Of a stretch of 64,000 bases of DNA, positions 14,922 to 24,115 are shown one piece after another. Under the pieces are notes generated by a model. The model was not told the DNA's origin. It did not search any database and worked only from the letters and a program-made list of their open reading frames with translations. A program made the translations under genes and the position numbers. Position 1 is the stretch's first letter. Each line of letters begins with the position of its first letter. This stretch comes from Spirosoma arboris (lineage in GTDB: Bacteria > Bacteroidota > Bacteroidia > Cytophagales > Spirosomataceae): contig NZ_WPIN01000003.1 in the NCBI RefSeq assembly GCF_009754945.1, positions 1 to 64,000 on the forward strand, given 5' to 3'.

Positions 14922-16772
14922 AAAACTAAATTTCTATTGTCAGACCTTTTGATAGTTCTAGTTTTCCTGTGGCTATGTAGCTGCAAACACACAGACAACC
15001 TTGAGCCCAATCTACCCCCATTACCTTTTACCGTAAAGGCCACCTTATCAGCTACAAACACAGATGTGGTGTTGACTTGGAACAGCGCTAAAGACCCAAA
15101 TGGCGATCCAGTCACTTACTCAGTAGTTTACAAAGATACTTTAGCAAAGAACCTGACTGATACTACATTTACCATTCTCAATGTAGGCTATGATATTTCC
15201 ATCTCGGGTAGTGTAATAGCCAAAGACAGTCACGGAGCTTCAACATCCGCTATTTTTACAGTTACATCTGGCAGTAATCCATATGTACAAATACCCGATG
15301 TGAACTTTGAAAAAGCATTAATTAAACTTACTATAGATGATGTGGAAGATGGGAAGTTACTATTAGCAAGCGCTCTTAAAGTTACCGACCTGGATTTGTA
15401 CTATTTAACCGGAGGCCAAATAGTTGACTTACATGGAATAGAAGCATTTAAGAACCTAAAAACGCTACGGTGTATTGGCCATAAAGTCAACGACGTGGAT
15501 TTAAGTAATAATGTAGCCCTTACAAGTCTGATTATTGGTGCCAATCTCCTACAGAAGTTAGATGTATCAAACAATATAAATTTGCAAAATTTACATTGTT
15601 CTCAAAATCAGTTAACTAGTATAGATCTCTCAAAAAACACAAATTTACTAACTTTAAATTTGTGGGGAAATCAATTAACTAGTCTTGATCTTTCAAAAAA
15701 TAAGCTTTTACAATCATTGGATTGTTTTAGCAATCCCTTATCAGTTTTAGATCTGAGTCAAAACACAAGCTTAACTTCATTGATATGCTATTCTACTAAA
15801 CTAAATAATCTGGATGTCACGCCGTTAACTTCTTTAAAAACCTATGACTGTAGCTACACTAATACTACTAAGCTGGATTTAAGTAAGAATGTAGAATTAC
15901 AGGAATTAAGTTTTTATGGCAATCCAATAACGGATTTAGACCTAAGTAAACAAATTAATTTAGTCAGTGTAGACTGTCGCTATACGAATTTAGTAAATTT
16001 AGATCTGAGCAAAAGTCCACTTTTACAAAAGCTAAAATGTTATGAAAGTAAACAATTAACCAATTTAAAATTAGGGCAAGGTCAAGCCATACTATCAGTA
16101 GAATGTTATAGCTGTCAGCTATCAACTTTAGACGTATCTGGCCGAGTAAACCTCCAAAATTTAAATTGTTATAATAATCTACTATCAAGTTTAGATCTAG
16201 GCGCTAACAGGTCATTGCAAACGTTAAACTGTTCATTTAATAAACTCACTAAATTAATATTAGAAACGAATACAACTTTACAAAACCTAGATTGTTCTTA
16301 CAACAACTTAGTCACTTTAACAATCGGTGCAAATACGACTCTAAAAACTGCAAACTGCTTTTCCAATCAATTAACTACTATTGATATTAGTAAGAGTACA
16401 GCACTAGACAAATTCATTTGTAGTATTAATAAATTGACAGTGCTAGATATTACAAAAAACGTGTTATTGACTTCTTTAGGATGTTATACGAATAACTTAA
16501 CTAACTTAGATACAAGTAATAATAAAAATCTAACCGTCTTAAGTTGCTCTCAAAATCAATTTACTGCATTAGACTTACGCGCCAATACCGGATTAACCAC
16601 TCTCTATTGTGACGAAAATCAATTAACTGCTTTAGATTTACGCGCCAATACTAAATTGACTATTCTCTATAGTGATGGTAATAATATACAGACTATTTGC
16701 GTAGCTAATCTGAGTCAAGTTCAATATAATTGGAGAAAAGACAGTTTCACTAGTTATCAGGTATGTAATTAA
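14922..16772 (+). CDS. Leucine-rich-repeat surface lipoprotein
   Basis: 616 residues from ATG 14922 (MKTKFLLSDLLIVLV), chosen because it gives a lipoprotein signal ending LWLCSC. Then a fibronectin-III-like domain (about 35-120) and, from about residue 150, some twenty LRR units of about 21 residues, with the pattern L.xLxCxxNxLxxLDLSKNxxL. This is the Bacteroidota leucine-rich repeat type resembling internalins or BspA-like proteins that bind host or matrix ligands. No catalytic domain or sorting signal at the C-terminus. AT-rich cargo at the edge of a phage remnant; outer-membrane exposure is inferred. Confidence 0.8.
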   Translation, partial: KTKFLLSDLLIVLVFLWLCSCKHTDNLEPNLPPLPFTVKATLSATNTDVVLTWNSAKDPNGDPVTYSVVYKDTLAKNLTDTTFTILNVGYDISISGSVIAKDSHGASTSAIFTVTSGSNPYVQIPDVNFEKALIKLTIDDVEDGKLLLASALKVTDLDLYYLTGGQIVDLHGIEAFKNLKTLRCIGHKVNDVDLSNNVALTSLIIGANLLQKLDVSNNINLQNLHCSQNQLTSIDLSKNTNLLTLNLWGNQLTSLDLSKNKLLQSLDCFSNPLSVLDLSQNTSLTSLICYSTKLNNLDVTPLTSLKTYDCSYTNTTKLDLSKNVELQELSFYGNPITDLDLSKQINLVSVDCRYTNLVNLDLSKSPLLQKLKCYESKQLTNLKLGQGQAILSVECYSCQLSTLDVSGRVNLQNLNCYNNLLSSLDLGANRSLQTLNCSFNKLTKLILETNTTLQNLDCSYNNLVTLTIGANTTLKTANCFSNQLTTIDISKSTALDKFICSINKLTVLDITKNVLLTSLGCYTNNLTNLDTSNNKNLTVLSCSQNQFTALDLRANTGLTTLYCDENQLTALDLRANTKLTILYSDGNNIQTICVANLSQVQYNWRKDSFTSYQVCN

Positions 16773-16933
16773 TTCTTAGTCTATTTTCTTTTCATAATTG
16801 ACTAGTGTTATATATCACCCTTTAGCTTCATTAGTTACTGCTATTAACTTTTTTTAACTCAAGCAATTGAGTAATTAACATTTGCCTCTATATAATTGCA
16901 GAAAGATTCATCTTCATTTAAATTCGTTTAGTT

Positions 16934-17524
16934 ATGAGAAACACTATTTTTACCGTTCTACTTCTATTAATCCAACTGTCAGTAAAGGCACAAACCCAGA
17001 AAGGCCGCTGGAATGCTGGCGTTAGTATTGGTCAGTTCTCTTACCAAAAAGACGATGTCAGTAATAGTTTTTCTGGTTCGATTAGTCCGACGGTAGGCTA
17101 TTTCGTAGCGACTAATTTCTTGCTGGGAATAGGCGTTCCGCTTAGCTATAGTACTCAGAATTATTCGGGTTACTCTATTATCCGAAATGAGCATGCAATC
17201 AGTATAGGAGCTTCGCCGTTTGCCCGCTATTATGTAGGGTCATCTAAACTAAAGCCTTATGTCGGTATTTCATATTCATTGTCACACGCTAATTTTCACA
17301 ATGAAAACTCTCTGAATACGCCTTCAGAATCAAATTCGGAGTCAAACTCGACAACGTTAACGCCTTCGTTGGGACTGGCTTATTTTTTGAATCAGAACAT
17401 TTCACTAGATGCCCAATTAGGCTATAATTGGTATAGTTCGAAGGAAACTTTATTCGGTTCGTCTTCTTATACCTACCGAAATGCCACCCTAGGAATTGGC
17501 TTCAATATCTTCTTTGGTGGCTGA
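16934..17524 (+). CDS. Outer-membrane beta-barrel protein (OmpA/OmpW-like), copy 1
   Basis: 196 residues: signal peptide (TIFTVLLLLIQLSVKAQ), then an eight-strand-type barrel with alternating hydrophobic residues and the ending ATLGIGFNIFFGG. The middle loop is Ser/Asn-rich (NTPSESNSESNSTTLTPSL). It is clearly paralogous to the gene at 24572-25165 (same start motif, RWNAGVSIG, SPFARYY, SSKLKPY, LNQNISL). Function unknown; typical small outer-membrane proteins of this class are structural or ligand-binding. Confidence 0.8.
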   Translation: MRNTIFTVLLLLIQLSVKAQTQKGRWNAGVSIGQFSYQKDDVSNSFSGSISPTVGYFVATNFLLGIGVPLSYSTQNYSGYSIIRNEHAISIGASPFARYYVGSSKLKPYVGISYSLSHANFHNENSLNTPSESNSESNSTTLTPSLGLAYFLNQNISLDAQLGYNWYSSKETLFGSSSYTYRNATLGIGFNIFFGG

Positions 17525-17566
17525 TTGACTCGTTCACGTTATGGGTCAATTATTAACCTAGTACAA

Positions 17567-17605
17567 AACGCCCAACAAAATCTTAATGGACTTTTGTTGG
17601 GCGTT
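17567..17605. terminator. Intrinsic terminator after the beta-barrel gene
   Basis: AACGCCCAACAAAA and TTTTGTTGGGCGTT form a perfect 14-bp stem around an 11-base loop, followed by TCTATT. It lies 43 bases after the stop at 17524 and probably ends that transcript; A/T tracts on both sides could make it bidirectional. Confidence 0.8.
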
Positions 17606-17615
17606 TCTATTGAAT

Positions 17616-17826
17616 TTATTTAAGTCTCCCAAAGATGGAAATGGCGCCTATCAGGGTATCTAAACGCCCGACCTGGCTGGTATTATAAGCGGCATTGGTA
17701 GTACCATTGACCGAATCCCTTACCTGATAAACGGCCCCTCCACGGCATTGATCGAACTCTTTAAACTAGCTACCTGGCTACCCATTCCGTTTAGTCCCGT
17801 TTTGGTTGAAAAGGCCAGGTTATCCA
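17616..17826 (-). pseudogene. Phage structural gene tail, frameshifted
   Basis: The reverse strand encodes MDNLAFSTKTGLNGMGSQVA then LKSSINAVEG; after a frameshift it continues VYQVRDSVNGTTNAAYNTSQ and VGRLDTLIGAISIFGRLK with a stop at 17616-17618. The second part has the repeated heptad-like look of tail fibre or tail-tip C-termini. Another piece of the minus-strand phage now isolated between the beta-barrel gene and an IS remnant. Confidence 0.5.
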
Positions 17827-17829
17827 TTG

Positions 17830-18560
17830 CCTGCGCGTTGGATCGGGTGGATACATCCAGCGAATATTCCGATCCCTAACAACCAGTAAGTACAGGGTAA
17901 TTCGAGCAAAGTCAGCGTGCTTGACCACCAGCCCACACTAATGCGTTTAGTGACTTTACGCGCTTTATCCTGCAACAGTTTATAGCCTTGGCAACTGCGA
18001 GCCAGCAGGTGAGTCTGTTTACTGCCTTTCAGGGCATGAGTCAGTAAGTGATTCCTTTTCCAGCGTACCAGAAAGTCCTGGTAAAAGGTAGCATCCACTC
18101 AATCGTCCAACTGCTGACATAGCCCCGATCCAGCACATGTAACACCGATCTTGATTTTGGTCAGCTGCTTTGCCTTACTGCTTTCGACCGAACAGAGTCA
18201 CTCGACAAACTAGTTCTCAGGCTTCTCTAGGCAGCTATCGTCCCACAACAGTGGGGGCGTTTGCCCAGCGCTTATAGCTTATGGATACGTTGTTGTGCCT
18301 TGACAAAGAAGAACTCATCCACTAGGCAGGCCGTCCACTTCTTGCATCGTAAGAGGTTACTGATGCGCTTGGTTCCCGCCGGGGCATGCGCAAGGCCAGC
18401 GTGTATCCGCCTAACTCGCTAAGCAAGAGCCCCATCCTGGCATTACGGAATAGTAAGATACTCTTAAACAGGGTCGAGAAGGTGGCTACTAGCCGATTAT
18501 CAATCTGCACAAGGAGTTTGCCTTCTAGGAGATAGTGCTGAACTTTGGTCTAAAAAGGTG
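17830..18560 (-). pseudogene. Decayed IS4-like transposase
   Basis: Pieces in alternating frames: QHYLLEGKLLVQIDNRLVAT and LLFRNARMGLLLSELGGYTL; APAGTKRISNLLRCKKW; VDEFFFVKAQQRIHKL; VLHVLDRGYVSSWTIEWML with the DRGY signature of IS4-type transposases; then FYQDFLVRWKRNHLLTHALK. At least three frameshifts or stops. The order matches one DDE transposase read from right to left. Inactive; the exact IS ends are not visible. Confidence 0.6.
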
Positions 18561-18711
18561 GTACTGGTTGATTTTAGGGCATGAATAGCCGTATCTTGCG
18601 GGTATGGCTTGGCCATAAAAAGAGTTCCCTTCTGGTTTTGGCGTTGTGGCGATGCTCAAAACTAAGAAAGGAGGTTCTTTTTTAGACACCCTTACAAAAT
18701 TCGGGATGACT

Positions 18712-18777
18712 CATGTTTCTTACCAACTAGAAAGCTCAGCCACCACTGACTAAGCTTTCTAGTTGGTAAGAAACATG
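18712..18777. terminator. Perfect 25-bp inverted repeat
   Basis: Arms 18712-18736 and 18753-18777 are exact reverse complements (CATGTTTCTTACCAACTAGA...), with a 16-base loop that can add a 3-bp inner stem. It stands 17 bases beyond the stop of the large minus-strand gene at 18794. It may act as its terminator or mRNA 3' stabiliser; no strong U-run follows on the minus strand. The perfect arms suggest recent origin or strong constraint. Confidence 0.6.
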
Positions 18778-18793
18778 TACAATTACTGGAGCC

Positions 18794-21700
18794 TTATTTG
18801 GTTGGGCTTAAAATTCGTAAGGTTTGCTTGCGAACTCCGTCGCTGACCTGCAATAGATAAACTCCCACCAATGAGCCTAACCGAAGCCGTACCCGCTGAA
18901 CCTCATCCTGAACCTCCACAGATTGACTACTGATCTCATGCCCCGTAATGTCGTTTAAGGACAACTGTAAGGTTTGTCCCGCTGCATCCTGCACTTCAAT
19001 CTCTGCATACTCATTAACAGGAGGGTTACCTAGCACCCGCACCTGCCAACTCTGAGTGGGCTCAGTGGCCGCCAGCCGAGGACTAGCCACCCCACTGACC
19101 GACATCACCACACTGGTGGTACGAGAACAGCCCGTTGCGACACTCCCCGTGACCGAGTAGGGTCCCGCTTGACTGACCACAATGGCCGGGGTGGTGGCCC
19201 CTGTACTCCACACGTAAGTCGTGGCGCCCGATGCGGTCAGGGTGGCACTGCTGCCCTGAGTGAGGGTCAGCGAGGGGCTCCCCTTAATAACGACCTTGGG
19301 CACGGCATTGACGCTCACCGTGCTACTTTTGGTGGCCTTACAGCCAGACTCATTAGTAACGGTGACTGAATAGACAGTGCTTAAGGTTGGACTCACCACC
19401 AGACTCGCCCCACTCTGGCCCGTTGACCACTGGTAGCCGACTCCTCCCGAAGCAGTCAGGGTGGTCGACTGGCCAGCACAGAGGTTGACATTGCCGCTCA
19501 GCCCAGGAGTGGGTCGGGCATTGGCGGTCACACTGATGGTGGCTGTACTGGTGGGTCCTCCTGCCGCACTGGCGACACGGACGGTGATGGTTCGAATTCC
19601 GGTGGCAATGGTGCTGGAAACTTGGCTGGTGTTTTTTGGGTTCAGGCTAACGCCGGATGGGGCCAGCCAGGTGTAGCTGTAGGGGGGCACCCCGCCGGTG
19701 ACGGAGACCGACAGGATGCTCGATAAAGCGCCGGTTCCGTCCACGCAACCTGCCTGCACACTGGCTGATGGGATCAACACCAGGGGTGGAACGGTGACGG
19801 CTGTTGTTGCCGTGGCAGAGCATCCTCCCGAACTGATCCCCGTGACCGAGTAGGGGCCAGCTTGACTGACTACAATGGCCGGGGTGGTGGCCCCTGTACT
19901 CCACACGTAAGTCGTGGCGCCCGATGCGGTCAGGGTGGCACTGCTGCCCTGAGTGAGGGTCAGCGAGGGGCTCCCCTTAATAACGACCTTGGGCACGGCA
20001 TTGACGCTCACCGTGCTACTTTTGGTGGCCTTACAGCCAGACTCATTGGTGACGGTGACTGAATAGACAGTGCTCAAGGTTGGACTCACCACCTGACTCG
20101 CCCCGCTCTGGCCCGTTGACCACTGGTAGCCGACTCCTCCCGAAGCAGTCAGGGTGGTCGACTGGCCAGCACAGAGGTTGACATTGCCGCTCAGCCCAGG
20201 AGTGGGTCGGGCATTGGCGGTCACACTGATGGTGGCTGTGCTGGTGGGTCCTCCTGCCGCACTGGCGACACGGACGGTGATGGTTCGAATTCCGGTGGCA
20301 ATGGTGCTGGAAACTTGGCTGGTGTTTTTTGGGTTCAGGCTAACGCCGGATGGAGCCAGCCAGGTGTAGCTGTAGGGGGGCACCCCGCCGGTGACGGAGA
20401 CCGACAGGATGCTCGATAAAGCGCCGGTTCCGTCCACGCAGCCTGCCTGCACACTGGCTGATGGGGTCAGTGTCAGACCGGGAACGGTGACGACTTCAAC
20501 AGTGGTGGTGGCAGGACATCCTCCCGCACTGGTGCCGGTGACCGAGTAGGAACCGGCTTGTGAGACAGTGATGGATGCGGTTGTGGCGCCTGTATTCCAT
20601 TTGTAGGTAGCGGCACCTGCTGCTTTGAGAGTGGTGGTAGTCCCCTGGGTGATGGTCAGGGAAGGGGTGGCGGTGATGGTTAGGTTGGGTGTCGATGCGC
20701 AGGTTGAGAACAAGCCCGGTTGGCTACCATTATTACCCCAGAAATAGTAGGTACTCCCAGCCGATATACCGTACAAATTGTCATTCGTTCCTCCATTTTC
20801 TATCTGCAAGGGTTGGCTACCCACCGGATTTAAGTCCTGAACCATTTGGGTGCCGTTGGTGGTGCCATCCGTTTTCCAGAGTTCAATACCATGAGTGCCA
20901 TCATTGGCGAAAAAATAGGTAATGCCATTAACTGTGCGAAACTCACTTGGGTAAGAGTGATTTGTGCCAGGATTAATATCCTTGAGCATATACGTACCAG
21001 CTGGGGTACCATCACTCCGCCAAAGTTCGATTCCGGCAGCATCTGAATAGTTAGAGAAATAGACAATGTTACCGAAATTGAAGTCCCTTATTCCCCAAGT
21101 ATCTATAAACATAGTACTAGCTACATTTGGATTACTGCCATAGGGGTAATCAATTAGCTGGATTGTCCCAGTTGTAGTCCCGTCGGTTCGCCAGATAGTA
21201 TACTTTGTCTCGTTGCCAACTTGGTACTGAGCTCTGAAGTATAAATAATTACCAGCCTTGACAAATTTAGACGTATTAAGAAAAGTGTATCCAATCGGTT
21301 CAAGCGAGCAACTGGGATTGTCGTATGGATACACTTCAGCAGGGTATTTTAATATGCTCGCCACCCCATTCTCCACTTTCATCAATACGTTAGTAAGACT
21401 AGTATAACTTTCCCCCTGACAGGAAAACGTGTAAGGCATCCTGGCCGTATAAACTAGTTTATTACCGATAGCGGTCATCGCATAGGTATCGAAACCTCCA
21501 TTTTCGACCTTGGTCGTACCAGCTGCTGTCCCATCGGTTCGGTATAGGGCATGACTATAGTTATAGTTCGATCCGTTGCTGGCGCATGGTCCATTGCAGG
21601 TGCCATTCCATTGCTCAGGCCCTAAAAAATAAAAGTAGCCATCCAGCACGGCTGCTTGTGGAGAATTGTAATAATAGCCATTGCCAGTACCCGGAATCAG

Positions 21701-22165
21701 GTCGGTCACCATATAGGTGCCAGCCTCTGTTCCATCACTCCGCCAAACCTCAACACCAGCTGCGGATGTACTAAAGGCAAATACCAGTAGGCCATTGACG
21801 TTTACCATAGGGCCACCATTGAAGCAGCAGCCTAAAGTTTTTACCATTACAGTACCTGCTACCGTACCATCCGTTTTCCATAGTTCCCTCGCCCCTTCAA
21901 ACCAGAAAAAAATGGTATTACCAATCCTGCATCGATTATTACTACTGAGATCAAATCGGGCACTTGAGTTTAATCGAAAAGTACCAGCCTCTGTTCCATC
22001 ACTGCGCCAGAGTTGATCATTGGCGTTAAAAATGACCAAATTATTCAGGGGCTCAAAAGGGGCAACGCGACAGCATGACCCAAACTCCTTAATTAATGAA
22101 ATCTGAGCGTGTGCCGTGGTTAGTTGTAAACAGATAAAAAACAAGAGTAGATAGAGTTTTTTCAT
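18794..22165 (-). CDS. Large T9SS-secreted protein with ELWxxDGT repeats and PKD/SprB-like modules
   Basis: 1123 residues. Signal peptide 1-20 (LLLFFICLQLTTAHA). Residues about 45-480 carry seven or so ELWRSDGTxAGT-type repeats (ELWKTDGTVAGT, EVWRSDGTEAGT, IWRTDGTTTGT, ELWKTDGTTNGT) that usually form a propeller-like surface domain. From about 500: Ig-like modules (ATYKWNTGATTASITVSQAG; GGVPPYSYTWLAPSG; TASGGVGYQWSTGQSG). Residues about 562-1024 are two near-identical 231-residue units. The last 80 residues (VRVLGNPPVNEYAEIEVQDA ... GVYLLQVSDGVRKQTLRI) are a T9SS type A sorting domain, so the protein is exported and attached or released. Adhesion or environmental sensing is likely; no enzyme motif seen. 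Confidence 0.85.
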   Translation of the reverse strand: MKKLYLLLFFICLQLTTAHAQISLIKEFGSCCRVAPFEPLNNLVIFNANDQLWRSDGTEAGTFRLNSSARFDLSSNNRCRIGNTIFFWFEGARELWKTDGTVAGTVMVKTLGCCFNGGPMVNVNGLLVFAFSTSAAGVEVWRSDGTEAGTYMVTDLIPGTGNGYYYNSPQAAVLDGYFYFLGPEQWNGTCNGPCASNGSNYNYSHALYRTDGTAAGTTKVENGGFDTYAMTAIGNKLVYTARMPYTFSCQGESYTSLTNVLMKVENGVASILKYPAEVYPYDNPSCSLEPIGYTFLNTSKFVKAGNYLYFRAQYQVGNETKYTIWRTDGTTTGTIQLIDYPYGSNPNVASTMFIDTWGIRDFNFGNIVYFSNYSDAAGIELWRSDGTPAGTYMLKDINPGTNHSYPSEFRTVNGITYFFANDGTHGIELWKTDGTTNGTQMVQDLNPVGSQPLQIENGGTNDNLYGISAGSTYYFWGNNGSQPGLFSTCASTPNLTITATPSLTITQGTTTTLKAAGAATYKWNTGATTASITVSQAGSYSVTGTSAGGCPATTTVEVVTVPGLTLTPSASVQAGCVDGTGALSSILSVSVTGGVPPYSYTWLAPSGVSLNPKNTSQVSSTIATGIRTITVRVASAAGGPTSTATISVTANARPTPGLSGNVNLCAGQSTTLTASGGVGYQWSTGQSGASQVVSPTLSTVYSVTVTNESGCKATKSSTVSVNAVPKVVIKGSPSLTLTQGSSATLTASGATTYVWSTGATTPAIVVSQAGPYSVTGISSGGCSATATTAVTVPPLVLIPSASVQAGCVDGTGALSSILSVSVTGGVPPYSYTWLAPSGVSLNPKNTSQVSSTIATGIRTITVRVASAAGGPTSTATISVTANARPTPGLSGNVNLCAGQSTTLTASGGVGYQWSTGQSGASLVVSPTLSTVYSVTVTNESGCKATKSSTVSVNAVPKVVIKGSPSLTLTQGSSATLTASGATTYVWSTGATTPAIVVSQAGPYSVTGSVATGCSRTTSVVMSVSGVASPRLAATEPTQSWQVRVLGNPPVNEYAEIEVQDAAGQTLQLSLNDITGHEISSQSVEVQDEVQRVRLRLGSLVGVYLLQVSDGVRKQTLRILSPTK
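19095..20480. repeat. 693-bp tandem duplication inside the T9SS gene
   Basis: Two adjacent units (19095-19787 and 19788-20480) align base for base at an offset of 693 bases (231 codons), with few differences, for example TTAGTAACGGTGACT against TTGGTGACGGTGACT near 19350 and 20045. The shift is a multiple of three, so the reading frame is kept. Such similarity implies recent duplication or ongoing gene conversion; copy number may vary between strains. Confidence 0.85.
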
Positions 22166-23014
22166 AGATACTGGGGTGTATTAAACTGGAACAATGTGTC
22201 AGATTACTGATGACATAACTGCTTTTCCATAGGCAATAAATGTGAGCGAATTAATATTAGCGAATTATACTTATTATACTTAGTTGAAATAAGTGATAGA
22301 TGAGCGTGAAAATCGTTTGCTTATGAAGGTATTGGGTGACTTTAGATTAAAAAAAAACGATCAAAATTACTGAAAATGACCGACTAGAATTAGGGTATTT
22401 TTCCCCTAGTTTTTCTATTTTTTTTACCTATAAGAAGGTGGCTTAAGTATTCCTGTTAGGGCAGTAGCCTATAAGCGAGGGGAGAGAAATACTTCTGACA
22501 ATGACTACCAGAGCAATCGGCGCACCAATGGGTCAGAAAAATCTTTCCGGTACGCCGTAATAAACCTGAGCAGTGGGTCAGACAGCGATTGGTTATCGAG
22601 TTTAAAAAATGGTCTTACAACTTGGCCGTGATTGCTTGTACTGGGTTAGGGCTGACAGGAAGTCAAAGAAGCCCTCAATGGTTGACCCTGGTACTTCAAT
22701 GGTTGTTATCCCACTATGACCTAATCACGATTTAAACTCCTTAACCGGCAAACCGGCATAACGAGATTGAAACCAAGTAGCTCAAGGCGCGTCAATAGCG
22801 AGAGAATTCGCACGGTCTTCCAGTACGGGGTTTTTATCAGAGATTGACCAATAAACACTCGACAATTATCACCTTTTAGTAAGTATAATTACTTAAGTCA
22901 TTTTAATACATTTTAATACCTAGCATTCAGTATTTCAATATCTTAGCAAATACTTAACTGCATACTGTATGAATTAGTAAGCAATTAACTGTCACAAAAA
23001 CTCGCCGTACCCAT
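22166..23014. other. Long intergenic region with one gene relic
   Basis: About 850 bases. The first 250 are AT-rich and should hold the promoter of the minus-strand T9SS gene; 22860-23010 is AT-rich and should hold that of the response regulator at 23015. Between them is a GC-richer piece with the open frame described at 22505-22735. No repeats or RNA genes recognised. Confidence 0.5.
22505..22735 (+). pseudogene. Relic open frame without start codon
   Basis: 76 sense codons between stops: QSAHQWVRKIFPVRRNKPEQ ... WVRQRLVIEFKKWSYNLAVI ... SQRSPQWLTLVLQWLLSHYD. No ATG in frame. The composition is protein-like, so it may be the C-terminal scrap of a lost gene (perhaps a transposase), but I do not recognise it and a chance ORF is possible. 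Confidence 0.3.
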
Positions 23015-23416
23015 ATGAACCCTAAATTACCTGTCTGGATTGTTGAAGATGATGAAGATGACCAGTATATCATCAAATTAGCTTTTGAGTCTATAGTACC
23101 CCCTATTAATGTGAAGCTGTTGACGGATGGGGATCAGTTAGTGCCTACTCTAAAGCGGACTTCTGTTCTACCAAGGCTGGTTCTTCTTGATTTAAATATG
23201 CAACGCCAAAATGGCTTTGAAACATTAAAGGAAGTCCGGGCCATCCCAACTTTTCAAAGCTTGCCGATCGTCATTTTCACTACGTCAACCGATAGCAGTG
23301 ATCTTGTAAAATCAATGCAATTAGGGGCCAGTGGTTTTGTAACAAAATCGTCAAATCAACTGGAACTTATGTCAACGGTAAAATCTTTCGCAGCTACCTG
23401 GGGACTACTTGAGTGA
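23015..23416 (+). CDS. Single-domain response regulator (CheY-like)
   Basis: 133 residues consisting only of a receiver domain: acidic pair in VEDDEDD (11-16), phospho-accepting Asp59 in LVLLDLNM, Thr89/Thr90 in IFTTS, and Lys111 in FVTKS. The N-terminal style WIVEDDEDDQYIIKLAFE is typical of stand-alone Rcp1-like receivers in Bacteroidota that receive phosphate from hybrid or phytochrome-like kinases. No kinase is adjacent. It faces another receiver gene (23519-23953) across a shared terminator. Confidence 0.9.
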   Translation: MNPKLPVWIVEDDEDDQYIIKLAFESIVPPINVKLLTDGDQLVPTLKRTSVLPRLVLLDLNMQRQNGFETLKEVRAIPTFQSLPIVIFTTSTDSSDLVKSMQLGASGFVTKSSNQLELMSTVKSFAATWGLLE

Positions 23417-23457
23417 CCCAATAAAGCGCCTACTGGACTGGCGCTTTATTGGGTCAC
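23413..23457. terminator. Bidirectional terminator between convergent receiver genes
   Basis: GTGACCCAATAAAGCGC and GCGCTTTATTGGGTCAC are a perfect 17-bp inverted repeat with an 11-base loop. It overlaps the stop of the gene ending at 23416 and lies before the end of the convergent gene at 23519, so it probably serves both. Confidence 0.75.
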
Positions 23458-23518
23458 TTGATTTTGGAAGACTACCAGCGGCTGGCGGCTTGTTGATGTG
23501 TTCGGCAGGCACTCCAAT

Positions 23519-23953
23519 TCACTCTTTTTTGGCAAACTGATTCGGATATAAGCTAGTAGTCCAATAATCCAGGATTGCCTGGAATTGGCGCTTCATTTCC
23601 TCAAGACTGTGTTTCTTCTCAAAAATTCCTTGTACATGCCCCTTATAAGCTTCCTCAACCAGATGTTTATCAATTGGAGACGTGATCAGAATAAAGGGAA
23701 TTGATTTAGCCTTTAAAGCAGAGAATTGATTTAAACGATCCAGTAGCTCCAGACCACTCATTAGCGGAGTAAAGACTTCGGAAATAATTAGAAACGGCGG
23801 TTCATCTGTATTATCTAAGTAATCCAACATTTGCTGTCCATTAGCAAAGTATATGATCTGATTATCAGGAGCAATTTGTTTTAAGATTGACGTAACCATT
23901 TCTTTGTCATCGTCGTCTTCATCTATAAAAATGATTGGGCCATGATTTTCCAT
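23519..23953 (-). CDS. Receiver-like protein with Glu at the phosphorylation site
   Basis: 144 residues with a CheY-like fold: acidic cluster DEDDDD (11-16), conserved Thr/Ser in LITSP (91-92) and Lys113/Lys114 in FEKKHS. Counting back from the conserved Gly67 (PLMSG), the phospho-acceptor position is Glu59 (LIISEVFTP) instead of Asp. It should therefore not be phosphorylated normally; Glu may mimic the phosphorylated state. Partner unknown. The stop at 23519 converges on the neighbouring canonical receiver gene. Confidence 0.85.
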   Translation of the reverse strand: MENHGPIIFIDEDDDDKEMVTSILKQIAPDNQIIYFANGQQMLDYLDNTDEPPFLIISEVFTPLMSGLELLDRLNQFSALKAKSIPFILITSPIDKHLVEEAYKGHVQGIFEKKHSLEEMKRQFQAILDYWTTSLYPNQFAKKE

Positions 23954-24115
23954 GTTGCACTAAGTTGAGTAGATAATGCCTAGTACAACCATCTATATCG
24001 GTATTAGTTAAAAAAAGGGTTGTTTACATGCTGGAGATTTACAATCCAGCTATTACCTAACTTCAATGCTAACCAATTGCCTGTGCTTATGAAACAGGGC
24101 ATCAAATACAATAAA

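Noticed and set aside
15964..16188. Reverse ORF in the LRR gene
   Set aside because: Shadow of the repeat-rich coding strand.
19169..20369. Plus-strand ORFs in the T9SS gene (19169, 19461, 19862, 20154)
   Set aside because: Antisense shadows; they recur only because the coding strand has a 693-base repeat.
22505..22735. Functional gene
   Set aside because: No start codon and no recognised family; listed only as a relic.
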